NCBI GenBank assembly: GCA_964343355.1
Contig: CAYFJC010000002.1
Coordinates: 1-51,564 of the forward strand
DNA: 51,564 bases
Direction of reading: 5' to 3'
DNA from: MED-G78 sp964343355
GTDB taxonomy: Bacteria > Pseudomonadota > Gammaproteobacteria > Magnimaribacterales > D2472
Below the pieces are notes generated by a model. The model was not told the DNA's origin and searched no databases. It saw only the letters and a program-made list of their open reading frames with translations. The position numbers and the translations under genes were made by a program. Of this stretch, positions 34,613 through 43,107 are shown piece after piece. Each line of letters begins with the position of its first letter. Positions within the stretch are counted from its first letter, which is position 1.

Positions 34613-36387
34613 CACTCACCCTCCTTAATTATTGAACTTGGTATATCTACTATTTTTGCTCTTAAGTACTCACCTAATGACTTAGCTTGCCCATCTTTTC
34701 TATTATTTGATGAAACGCCATCTTCAAGTATTCCATGAATATAAAAATTTAGTGATTTAATATTTGCTAGATCGTATCTATCTATTTCATATTTATTGAG
34801 ATCAGGCAGTAATTCTTTAAGCTTATCAACACTAAGAAAATCATATAAAAATGAATAAGCTAAGTCAGTTTTTGCCCATACGCCTAAGTTTGCACATCCG
34901 CCTTTATCACCTGATCTAGCTCCAAATAAAGTGCCAAGAGGACTTCTTTCTGTTTCGCCCCCAGGCGCTGAAGCTATTTCAATTAGATTTTTTTGATAAA
35001 AGTTATCTTTAAAACCCATTTGGCTTGTTGGAATTATTTCAGTTATTTTGCCATCTAGATGAACATATTCTTTTATATATTTACTATCCACTAGCGCTGG
35101 CCAATAAACAATAACTGGCCCAGGTTTTTTCCCGCCACCATCTGAAAAAAATCCTGGATAATTTGCTAAAGATAATTCAATTATCTTTGCACTAAATAAT
35201 CTCCCAACTAAATCAGCATTTATAGATTTTACTGATATGGATAATGTTGCCATAGCTTCTTCATTAGAATTTGGATTTTCTTTATCAGTCCTATGTAGAT
35301 TAATTGAAACATCATCAAACTGCTCTTTCCCTCCAACTGAATTAAACAAAGCAGAAGTGAAAGCCTCAGCTTTTGCTTCAATATCTAAACCAGTTAGAAC
35401 AAGATCCATTCCATTTCTATAACCGCCAGCAAGATTAATGCATGCTTTGTGTGTTGAAGGAGGGGTGCTACCTCTGCAGCCTGAAACATAGACCCTATCT
35501 TGACCTTCTTGCTCTATATTGAGAGTATCAAAATGACCAATTACATCTGGGTTTAGGTAGGCTGGAGAACTAATTTCATAAAGTAATTGAGCTGTCACAG
35601 TACCAATTGAAACTAATCCGCCTGTTCCTGGATGCTTAGTAATAGTAAAACTTCCATCACTTTCTATTTCAGCTATTGGGTAACCAACATTATCGAAACT
35701 TGGAACTTCTTTAAAAAATGAATAATTTCCTCCAGTTGCCTGACATCCACATTCAATAATATGACCTGCAGCCAAAGCTCCAGCTAAGGCGTCATAATCT
35801 GTTCTATCCCATCCAAATTTCCATGCAGCAGGACCAATAACTACCGCAGCATCGGTAACTCTTGGGCAAACCACTATGTCAGCACCTTTATCTAAAGCTT
35901 CTTTTATTCCCCAAGCGCCTAAATATGCATTTGCTGTAAGTGTTTGGCAGCCAGATTCCTCAAGAGGTATCTTTTTATCCATATTATTAAATAACTCTCC
36001 TTTATTATGTAATTCAGCAATTCTAGGCATAAGATCATCACCATCAATATAGGCAACTTTTAAATCTATAGACAACTCTTCTAGTATTTTTTCTATTTCT
36101 AATGCCATAGAGGAGGGGTTTAAACCACCTGCATTAGTGACAATTTTTATATTTTTATCTTTGCATGACTGAGCAACATCTTTAACTTGTTTAAGAAATG
36201 TTCCAACATAGCCTTTATCCTCACCTCTTTGCATCCTCTGATTAAAAAGAATGGCCATAGTTAGCTCTGCAAGATAATCACCTGTAAGAACATCTATAGG
36301 ACCACCTTCAACCATATCTTTAGCTGCAGAGAGCTTATCTCCATAATATCCACTGCAGTTAGCAATTTTTATAACATCTTTACTCAT
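34612..36387 (-). CDS. AtuA family protein (DUF1446 plus AtuA-like C-terminal domain)
   Basis: This 591-residue protein matches the acyclic terpene utilisation AtuA family: a DUF1446 domain (about 1-450; IANCSGYYGDKLSAA, VTDAAVVIGPAAWKFGW, ATGGNYSFF) and an AtuA-like ferredoxin-fold domain (about 490-590; LFGARSGDKGGCANLGVWA). The family is found in citronellol/geraniol and leucine catabolic loci; its biochemical role is unsettled. The gene overlaps the TetR gene by 8 bases and its ATG has GGAGAA upstream. Family call is secure, substrate is not. Confidence 0.9.
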   Translation of the reverse strand: MSKDVIKIANCSGYYGDKLSAAKDMVEGGPIDVLTGDYLAELTMAILFNQRMQRGEDKGYVGTFLKQVKDVAQSCKDKNIKIVTNAGGLNPSSMALEIEKILEELSIDLKVAYIDGDDLMPRIAELHNKGELFNNMDKKIPLEESGCQTLTANAYLGAWGIKEALDKGADIVVCPRVTDAAVVIGPAAWKFGWDRTDYDALAGALAAGHIIECGCQATGGNYSFFKEVPSFDNVGYPIAEIESDGSFTITKHPGTGGLVSIGTVTAQLLYEISSPAYLNPDVIGHFDTLNIEQEGQDRVYVSGCRGSTPPSTHKACINLAGGYRNGMDLVLTGLDIEAKAEAFTSALFNSVGGKEQFDDVSINLHRTDKENPNSNEEAMATLSISVKSINADLVGRLFSAKIIELSLANYPGFFSDGGGKKPGPVIVYWPALVDSKYIKEYVHLDGKITEIIPTSQMGFKDNFYQKNLIEIASAPGGETERSPLGTLFGARSGDKGGCANLGVWAKTDLAYSFLYDFLSVDKLKELLPDLNKYEIDRYDLANIKSLNFYIHGILEDGVSSNNRKDGQAKSLGEYLRAKIVDIPSSIIKEGE

Positions 36388-37000
36388 TTTTTTTCTCCAA
36401 CTTTATTCCATCTAAAATTATTTCTGTAATAGAATTTGCTGATTTTTCAGGCGAATCTGAAAGTTTTTTAATATTTATATCTTTAGCAAAATCCCTACCT
36501 ATACCACCTAAAAGAAGAGCAAAGGCTTGAGTATCTATTTTTTTAATTTCATTAATAGATACTGCTTCATCTAATAACTGCTTAGTGAAGGAGGTAATAT
36601 AGTCCTCATGGTAATCAATCATCTCTTTTGATTTATTATCGTTGCCTAAATTTTGAAGATAAACCTTAAACTTTGGACCAACTGCCTGATTGGCATGTTG
36701 TAAATATTTTTTTAATTTTTCAATTGGGGAGTCAATATTAGCCACAGTATCTAAAGCTTCTTTACCTAACCTCATCAGAATCCTATTTACTGTCATTCTT
36801 ATTAAGTGATTTTTGCTTGGAGCAATTTCGTAAAGTGTTCTTAAAGATACTTTTAAGTTAGCAGCCAGTTCAGACATAGTATGATCAGGAATACCTTTTT
36901 CTAGCATTAATTCTAGCTTATCAATAACCTGTTTATGTTTTTGACTAAAAGGTTTTATAGATTTACTTGAGATAATTTGGATATTTTTAGTTGCATACAT
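36380..37000 (-). CDS. TetR family transcriptional regulator
   Basis: This 206-residue protein has a TetR-type helix-turn-helix near residues 38-65 (TMSELAANLKVSLRTLYEIAPS) and a helical C-terminal domain. It is embedded in the operon, overlapping the carboxylase alpha gene by 1 base and the AtuA gene by 8. That arrangement suggests autoregulation of the whole operon, with the inverted repeat at 40616-40643 as a candidate operator. The inducer could be an intermediate CoA ester. Confidence 0.83.
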   Translation of the reverse strand: MYATKNIQIISSKSIKPFSQKHKQVIDKLELMLEKGIPDHTMSELAANLKVSLRTLYEIAPSKNHLIRMTVNRILMRLGKEALDTVANIDSPIEKLKKYLQHANQAVGPKFKVYLQNLGNDNKSKEMIDYHEDYITSFTKQLLDEAVSINEIKKIDTQAFALLLGGIGRDFAKDINIKKLSDSPEKSANSITEIILDGIKLEKKNE

Positions 37001-38931
37001 TACTTATCTGAGTCTAAAACCATTAAAAGAGCACCATTTTCAACTTGATCATTACCACTTATAAATAACTCACTTATTACTCCATCTTCACTAGCTCTTA
37101 TTGAATGTTCCATTTTCATAGCTTCTAAAATAACTAATGTATCTCCAGCTTTAACTTTAGAGCCTTTTTTTACTTTCAGATCAATAACTGTACCAGGCAT
37201 AGGTGCCACCAGGCCGCCTGCCTGAACCTCTAACCCTGGAACTATAAATCTAGGCACAATTTCAAGTAGCACATCCCCAAAAGGCATATGCACAAGAACC
37301 TTATCTTTATGAATAGTTACTTTTGAAAAATGCCTTCTTCCATCAAACTCAAGATCAATTCCATTCTCATAACATTCATAAATAAATGCTATTGATGAAT
37401 CATGAATAACAAATGATCCATCTCTTTTTAATCGATAAGTGACATTAATCTCCTCATCCTTATATTTAAATTTGATATTTTGTTTTGGTGTTCTTCCATT
37501 AGTCCAACCAGATGGTAAGTGACCTAATACGTCATCATGTAATCTATTTAATTCCTGCATCCATAATGCAGCTATTGATGTCACATGCTTAAGTTGCTCT
37601 TCACTTAATTCAAGAACTCTTGCAGGCTTAACTCTATCAATGAAATCAGTTGTTGTATCACCATCTAGAAACTCTTGTGTTTTTAGGGTTGCAACAAGAA
37701 AATCTCTATTAGTAGTCAGACCTCCAATATGAGCTGCCTCTAAGGCTCTGGCAAGTTTTGATGCTGCATCAGCCCTTGTTGCCCCATATGAAATAACTTT
37801 AGCTAACATTGGATCAAAGGATGTACCAACTATTGAACCAGATTCAACTCCTGAATCCCAGCGAGCCTCAGCTTCATAGTCCTCCTCAAAAGCTATTAAT
37901 GTTCCTGTTTCTGGTAGAAAGTCATTATTAGGATCCTCAGCATAAAGCCTTGCTTCAATAGAGTGACCATTCCAACTTATATCATCTTGGTTATATCCAA
38001 GCTCTTCACCTCTAGCTATTCTTAGCTGCTCATAAACAAGATCCATATCTGTAACTTCTTCAGTTACAGGATGCTCTACTTGAAGCCTTGTATTAACCTC
38101 AAGAAACCAGAATTCACCAGTTTTATCATCAAAAAGAAATTCGACTGTACCAGCTGATTGATATTTTATTTTTTTTGCTAATTTTACTGCCGCAAGACCC
38201 ATAGCTTCTCTTATTTCTGGAGATACTCTTGGTGATGGAGACTCTTCTATAATTTTTTGGTGCCTTCTTTGAATAGAACACTCTCTTTCACCTAGATGAA
38301 CAATATTTCCATGAGAATCACCAAGGATTTGTATCTCAATATGTCTTGATTTTTTTACATATCTTTCTATAAAAACTCTTTCATCCCCAAAACCAGATTT
38401 AGCTTCTCGTTGCGCGCTTATGATTGATTCTTTTAAATCCTTTTGAGATTCAACTATTCTCATTCCTTTTCCACCGCCACCAGCTGCAGCTTTTATTAAA
38501 AGAGGATAGCCAATATTTTTTGCTTCTGCAGGCTTTGAAGTCATAGGTAGAGTTGGAACATTAGCTTTTGTAGCTAGTTCTTTAGCTTTTAATTTATCTC
38601 CCATTACTGAAATAACATGAGCCGAAGGACCAACCCAAACAATTTTTTCTTTAAGTACTTTTCTTGCAAAAGAAGCATTTTCTGAAAGAAAACCATAACC
38701 TGGATGAATAGCTTGAGCACCTGTTCTTTTAGCAGCATCAATAATAAGATTTCCATCAAGATAACCTCCATCTGGAAGACGAACCGCTTCATCAGCAGCC
38801 CTTACAAAAGGAGCATCAGCATCAGCATCTACATAGACAGCAACACATCTAATACCCATTTCATGTGCAGTCTCTATTATTCTTATAGCTATCTCACCTC
38901 TATTAGCAATTAGTAGTGAATTAAATATCAT
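37000..38931 (-). CDS. Acyl-CoA carboxylase alpha subunit (biotin carboxylase/BCCP)
   Basis: This 643-residue protein combines a biotin carboxylase (ANRGEIAIRI, AAAGGGGKGMRIVES, the ATP-grasp glycine loop) with a C-terminal biotin carrier domain, where EAMKMEHS carries biotin on Lys606. It fits the alpha subunits of methylcrotonyl-, geranyl- and propionyl-CoA carboxylases. The gene overlaps the beta subunit by 4 bases and the TetR gene by 1. Cytoplasmic enzyme. The substrate is set by the beta subunit. Confidence 0.95.
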   Translation of the reverse strand: MIFNSLLIANRGEIAIRIIETAHEMGIRCVAVYVDADADAPFVRAADEAVRLPDGGYLDGNLIIDAAKRTGAQAIHPGYGFLSENASFARKVLKEKIVWVGPSAHVISVMGDKLKAKELATKANVPTLPMTSKPAEAKNIGYPLLIKAAAGGGGKGMRIVESQKDLKESIISAQREAKSGFGDERVFIERYVKKSRHIEIQILGDSHGNIVHLGERECSIQRRHQKIIEESPSPRVSPEIREAMGLAAVKLAKKIKYQSAGTVEFLFDDKTGEFWFLEVNTRLQVEHPVTEEVTDMDLVYEQLRIARGEELGYNQDDISWNGHSIEARLYAEDPNNDFLPETGTLIAFEEDYEAEARWDSGVESGSIVGTSFDPMLAKVISYGATRADAASKLARALEAAHIGGLTTNRDFLVATLKTQEFLDGDTTTDFIDRVKPARVLELSEEQLKHVTSIAALWMQELNRLHDDVLGHLPSGWTNGRTPKQNIKFKYKDEEINVTYRLKRDGSFVIHDSSIAFIYECYENGIDLEFDGRRHFSKVTIHKDKVLVHMPFGDVLLEIVPRFIVPGLEVQAGGLVAPMPGTVIDLKVKKGSKVKAGDTLVILEAMKMEHSIRASEDGVISELFISGNDQVENGALLMVLDSDK

Positions 38932-40586
38932 AGTCTGTATACCCCATATTCAGTTGCACCTTCAATTGGAATATTGCTAACCACCGATAAGCAAAACCCT
39001 AATATAGTTCTAGTATCTCTTGGATCAATAATTCCATCATCTGTAACCATGCTACTTGCAACCAAAGCGTGTGACATATTTTCAGCAGCCGTTTCTACCA
39101 TTTCTCTTATTTGAGCATCAAATTTTTCATCAAATTTTTCACCAGTTCTTTTTGCTTTAGCTCTTCTTACAATCGACATAACTCTAGCGATCTGTTCTGG
39201 TCCCATAACAGCAATTTTTGCAGTCGGCCATAAAAAAGTAAAACGGTTATTGTATGCTCTTCCTGACATTGCGTAAGTACCAGCTCCATAGGATGCGCCA
39301 ACAATAATAGTGATGTGAGGGACCATTGAATTGGATACAGAATTAATTAATTGAGAACCTTTTTTAATAATTGCCTGCCTTTCAAAATCTTTTCCTACTA
39401 AAAATCCAGTGACATTCTGGAGAAAAATAAGTGGAATATTTCTTTTGTTACACAACTGAATGAAGGTTGCAGCTTTTTCCGCACATTCTGGATAAATAGG
39501 ACCATTATTTCCAACTATACCTACTTGATAACCATGAACACTTGCCCAGCCACATATCATAGTAGGACCATATAAAGGTTTATATTCCTCAAATTGAGAT
39601 CCGTCTGTAAATCTTGCAATGACTTCTCTTATATCTACAGGAGATTTAAGATCTTCACTTATTAAACCTAAAAGCTCTTCTTGATCATAGGCAGGTTCTG
39701 TTGGAATTTTTTTTGGCATATCACCACCTTTCTTCCAATTTAAATGCGATACAACTTCTCTACATATTCTTAGAGCATCCATTTCATCTTCTGCAAGATA
39801 ATCTGATAAACCAGAGATTTCTGAATGCATCTGTGCTCCACCTAGAGTTTCGGCATCAGACTCCTCACCAGTTGCTGCTTTTACAAGAGGAGGCCCAGCA
39901 AGGAAAACTTGAGACTGATCTTTAATGAAGATATTGTAATCTGACATACCAGGCTGATAGGCTCCACCTGCAGTAGAAGATCCAAAGACTACAGATATAA
40001 CTGGAATTCTTAGTTTAGAAAGTTCAGTCATTTCATAAAAGAACCTTCCTGTTGCTGCAAAGTGGGTTTGGTGGATGGTTGGGGATATAGGAGCTTGACC
40101 ACTCTTACTTCCAGTTCCCATACTCAAATCTCCACCAGCAGATTCAACAAAACTTATAAATGGAATTTTATTTTCTCTTGAAATCTCGATTGCCCTTGCC
40201 CATTTTTCACCAACATAAACCGTCATAGCGCCAGCTTTAACTGATGGATCATTTCCAAAAATTACACACTCGACACCTGAAATCATTCCTATACCTGAAA
40301 CACAACCACCACCAACAGTGAAATCCGTTCCATAACCGGCAAAAGGGCTAATTTCTAAAAAAGGACTATCATCATCAATAACATTCATTACTCTTTCACG
40401 AATAGGCATTTTGCCTCTTTTAGCTAATCTCTCATGATGATAAGCACCACCACCTAATTCTGCTTGATCGAGAAGATCGTCTATAAAATCAAGCTTTTCA
40501 AGCATGCCTTTTTTATTTTTTTGATACTCTTCAGATTTAGTGTCTAAGTTACTTCGAAGTTGAGGGGCTATATTCTTAGAATGCAT
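38928..40586 (-). CDS. Acyl-CoA carboxylase beta subunit (carboxyltransferase)
   Basis: This 552-residue protein is a carboxyltransferase. It has paired crotonase-like halves; VVFGSSTAGGAYQPGMSDY (199-217) and FLAGPPLVKAATGE lie in the first, VGNNGPIYPECAEKAATF and GASYGAGTYAMSGRAY in the second. By memory the MHSEISGLSDYLAEDEMDA block and STAGGAYQPGMSDY look closer to geranyl-CoA/AtuC-type subunits than to LiuB-type methylcrotonyl subunits, but this is not decisive. First gene of the operon, reading away from the inverted repeat. Confidence 0.93.
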   Translation of the reverse strand: MHSKNIAPQLRSNLDTKSEEYQKNKKGMLEKLDFIDDLLDQAELGGGAYHHERLAKRGKMPIRERVMNVIDDDSPFLEISPFAGYGTDFTVGGGCVSGIGMISGVECVIFGNDPSVKAGAMTVYVGEKWARAIEISRENKIPFISFVESAGGDLSMGTGSKSGQAPISPTIHQTHFAATGRFFYEMTELSKLRIPVISVVFGSSTAGGAYQPGMSDYNIFIKDQSQVFLAGPPLVKAATGEESDAETLGGAQMHSEISGLSDYLAEDEMDALRICREVVSHLNWKKGGDMPKKIPTEPAYDQEELLGLISEDLKSPVDIREVIARFTDGSQFEEYKPLYGPTMICGWASVHGYQVGIVGNNGPIYPECAEKAATFIQLCNKRNIPLIFLQNVTGFLVGKDFERQAIIKKGSQLINSVSNSMVPHITIIVGASYGAGTYAMSGRAYNNRFTFLWPTAKIAVMGPEQIARVMSIVRRAKAKRTGEKFDEKFDAQIREMVETAAENMSHALVASSMVTDDGIIDPRDTRTILGFCLSVVSNIPIEGATEYGVYRL

Positions 40587-40615
40587 ATAATATTAATTAG
40601 AAATAATTCACATTA

Positions 40616-40643
40616 TGGTAATATAATATTATTAATATTACCA
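40616..40643. promoter_or_regulatory. Candidate TetR operator, 9-bp arms, upstream of carboxylase operon
   Basis: TGGTAATAT (40616-40624) and ATATTACCA (40635-40643) are exact reverse complements with a 10-base AT-rich spacer. The site lies 29 bases upstream of the carboxylase beta ATG and 46 upstream of the divergent GST ATG. It is the main symmetric element of the intergenic region and differs from the site at 20631-20655. Confidence 0.55.
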
Positions 40644-40689
40644 CTCAAACAGAGTATTATTAACCTGTTAAGACGCCCAAGGAGTTTAT

Positions 40690-41307
40690 ATGACAATTAA
40701 AATTTATAGTTGCGATGGATCAAGAGGGATGCGACCTATATGGACAGCTGAAGAAATGGGTCTAGATTATGAGGTTGAGATGATGCCATTTCCACCTCGC
40801 TTTCTGCATAAAGAGTTTATGGATATTAATATTTTAGGAACCATACCTTATATGATTGATGGTGATGTGCGTATGACTGAATCAGTTGGAATGAGTCAAT
40901 ATTTTGTAGATACCTATGGCCCAAGTGACCTTAAGGTGAATGTTGATGAGGCTGATTATGGTAATTATCTCAATTGGCTTTCTCATTCAGATGCCACCTT
41001 AACTTTTCCTCAAACAGTTGTATTAAGATATACATTTCAAGAAATTGGAGTTGCTGATAAAGCAGCTGAAGGTTACAGACGCTGGTTTGTTGCTAGACTA
41101 AAACTATTAGAGCAAACTTTAGAGAACAGAGAATATCTCTGTTCAAATAGATTTACGATAGCAGACATATGTGTGAGTTATGCGCTTTTTTTAGCGAAAT
41201 CTTTAGGAATAGAGGAAGCCTTTAAACCTAATATAACTCGTTGGACAGATATGCTCTTTGAAAGAGAAGCCTTTAAAAAGGCTAAGAGCTTTAAATGGGA
41301 AGGATAA
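40690..41307 (+). CDS. Glutathione S-transferase family protein
   Basis: This 205-residue protein has a thioredoxin-like N-terminal half (KIYSCDGSRGMRPIWTAEE, then LGTIPYMIDGDVRMTES, where TES binds the gamma-glutamyl part of glutathione) and a helical C-terminal half. It may conjugate or isomerise substrates with glutathione. AAGGAG at 40679-40684 lies 5 bases upstream of the ATG. It is divergent from the carboxylase operon and may share its regulator; it starts a plus-strand pair with the Msr gene, 3 bases later. Confidence 0.85.
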   Translation: MTIKIYSCDGSRGMRPIWTAEEMGLDYEVEMMPFPPRFLHKEFMDINILGTIPYMIDGDVRMTESVGMSQYFVDTYGPSDLKVNVDEADYGNYLNWLSHSDATLTFPQTVVLRYTFQEIGVADKAAEGYRRWFVARLKLLEQTLENREYLCSNRFTIADICVSYALFLAKSLGIEEAFKPNITRWTDMLFEREAFKKAKSFKWEG

Positions 41308-41310
41308 TAA

Positions 41311-42579
41311 ATGAATAGCTTTATAAAAAATTCTTTCTTGTTAATTCTTGCTTCATCTCTTAATTTTAATCTATTTGCAGTTGAAGAAAATAGTACTACT
41401 CATATTGAATCTATAGTACTTGGATCTGGTTGTTTTTGGGGAGCAGAAAAGGGCTATGAAGCTCTTCCAGGAGTTATTGAAGCTATCTCTGGATATGCTG
41501 ATGGAAGAGGTATTAGACCAAATTACAGAGATATAACTCAGTTAAAAAATAGACTAAATCCCAATAATCACGCAGAAGTTGTAAAAGTTACTTTTAACTC
41601 TCAATTAATCAATCTGGAAGATTTGCTCCAACATTATTTTGAAAGCCATGATCCAACTCAACTCAACAGACAGGGCAATGATGTAGGCACTCAATATCGT
41701 TCAATAATCTTGTATGAAAATGATAAACAAAAAGAAGTAGCAAAAAATATAATGAATACTTTTCAATTACTCCTTTTAGAGTCCGGCTATGGAGAAATAA
41801 AAACAGCACTTAAAGAGCTTGATCAATTTTATAATGCAGAAGAGTATCATCAAGACTACATAGCTAAAAATCCTAATGGTTATTGCCCTGATCACTCTAC
41901 TGGAATTAAATTTAATGCAAATGATCAAATCGCTAAACTTGATAATAGCAAGCTGCAAGTGGGCAAACAGATCGTTATTATAGAGCCTGAAGGTTTTTGT
42001 CCTTATTGTGAAAGCTTTAAACAAGATGTCGCTAATGACTATAAAGGAAGTATACCTATGTCATTTCGTTTAGCTTCCAATCTTGAAGGCTTAAATCTTA
42101 AGACCCCAACATGGGCAACTCCAACCATTCTTTTTATAGAAGATGGAACTGAAGTTTTTGGTTACCAGGGTTATCTCGAGCCCGAAGCGTTTTATAAATT
42201 TTTTGGGGCTTTTAAATTAGGCAGGAGTGAGGCTTACAATGTTGCTTTTAACGAAGGAACTGATGCAAGATTTTGTCAGGAGTATGAAATTTTTAAAAAT
42301 ACACCTGATGGAGTATTTGTAGATAAGTTAAGCGGTGCGACATTATTTGATACTAGAGATAGATTTAATTCTTCTTCTGGATGGCTCTCGTTTACAAGCC
42401 CAGTTAAAAATTCTACCTATGAACTTGAAGATAATAGTTTTGGTATGCGAAGAACTGAAATAAGATCAAAAAGTTCAGGTATTCATCTTGGTCATGTTTT
42501 TCCTGATGGCCCTAATGGAATGCCAAGATACTGCATCAACGCTACTGTATTAGAATTTGTTTTAAGAAAAAATATTTAA
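41311..42579 (+). CDS. Exported MsrA-thioredoxin-MsrB fusion methionine sulfoxide reductase
   Basis: This 422-residue protein has a signal peptide (about 1-23), MsrA (about 34-200; GCFWGAE with Cys41, and Cys192 in GYCPDH), a thioredoxin-like module (about 218-300; CPYC at 230-233, cis-proline ATP) and MsrB (about 303-420; SSSGWLSF, HLGHVFPDGP, RYCIN with Cys408). It should repair both sulfoxide diastereomers of methionine in the periplasm. The MsrB zinc cysteines are absent, and where many relatives have GCGWPSF with a resolving cysteine this has SSSGWLSF. The order MsrA-Trx-MsrB differs from the PilB order Trx-MsrA-MsrB. Confidence 0.88.
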   Translation: MNSFIKNSFLLILASSLNFNLFAVEENSTTHIESIVLGSGCFWGAEKGYEALPGVIEAISGYADGRGIRPNYRDITQLKNRLNPNNHAEVVKVTFNSQLINLEDLLQHYFESHDPTQLNRQGNDVGTQYRSIILYENDKQKEVAKNIMNTFQLLLLESGYGEIKTALKELDQFYNAEEYHQDYIAKNPNGYCPDHSTGIKFNANDQIAKLDNSKLQVGKQIVIIEPEGFCPYCESFKQDVANDYKGSIPMSFRLASNLEGLNLKTPTWATPTILFIEDGTEVFGYQGYLEPEAFYKFFGAFKLGRSEAYNVAFNEGTDARFCQEYEIFKNTPDGVFVDKLSGATLFDTRDRFNSSSGWLSFTSPVKNSTYELEDNSFGMRRTEIRSKSSGIHLGHVFPDGPNGMPRYCINATVLEFVLRKNI

Positions 42580-42593
42580 CATATAAAACTATA

Positions 42594-42599
42594 TATAAT
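42594..42599 (+). promoter_or_regulatory. -10 box close to the flavin reductase ATG
   Basis: TATAAT at 42594-42599 is a perfect -10 consensus, but the ATG lies at 42606, only 6 bases downstream. Transcription would begin at or beside the start codon, implying a leaderless mRNA. There is no clear -35 and no ribosome binding site. Confidence 0.35.
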
Positions 42600-42605
42600 T
42601 GCGCT

Positions 42606-43082
42606 ATGAATAATCATGATAAGTTTATAAAAGCTCTTAGAAACTTAGCATATCCTGTATGCATTATTTCTAATTCTGAGAATGATATTAAGAATGCCAT
42701 AACAGTTTCTTCAATGACTTCTCTTTCAATAGATCCAGCATCTTTATTAGCTTGTATAAATAAATCGGCCAGCATTCATGCAGCCTTAAAAGTAGGTAAT
42801 TTAGTTAATGTGAATTTATTAAGCTCTTCACAACAAGAAATTTCTACAATTTGCAGCACCAGTGACTCAGAGGTTGGAAGATTTGATAATGATTTTTGGT
42901 CTTATGATTCTAATCAAATGCCTTTTTTACCAGATTCACAAGCCATAATAACTTGTAAAATAGAAGAAATGGTTGATTATGCAACTCACTCTATCCTAAT
43001 TTTATCCATTGATAATGTAGTCTTAAATAGTGAAGAGCCTGACCCTTTACTTTATGGTAATGGCAACTATTTAAAACTATAG
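42606..43082 (+). CDS. Flavin reductase-like domain protein
   Basis: This 158-residue protein matches the flavin reductase (DIM6/NTAB) fold: LAYPVCIISNSE, ITVSSMTSLSIDPASLLACINKSASIH, which forms the FMN site, and LNSEEPDPLLYGNGNYLKL at the C terminus. Members supply reduced flavin to monooxygenases or act as small FMN reductases. The partner is unknown; the convergent nitronate monooxygenase is a self-contained FMN enzyme. A leaderless start is suggested by the nearby -10. Confidence 0.85.
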   Translation: MNNHDKFIKALRNLAYPVCIISNSENDIKNAITVSSMTSLSIDPASLLACINKSASIHAALKVGNLVNVNLLSSSQQEISTICSTSDSEVGRFDNDFWSYDSNQMPFLPDSQAIITCKIEEMVDYATHSILILSIDNVVLNSEEPDPLLYGNGNYLKL

Positions 43083-43107
43083 AATTTTTATTAGTTAACG
43101 AATATAA

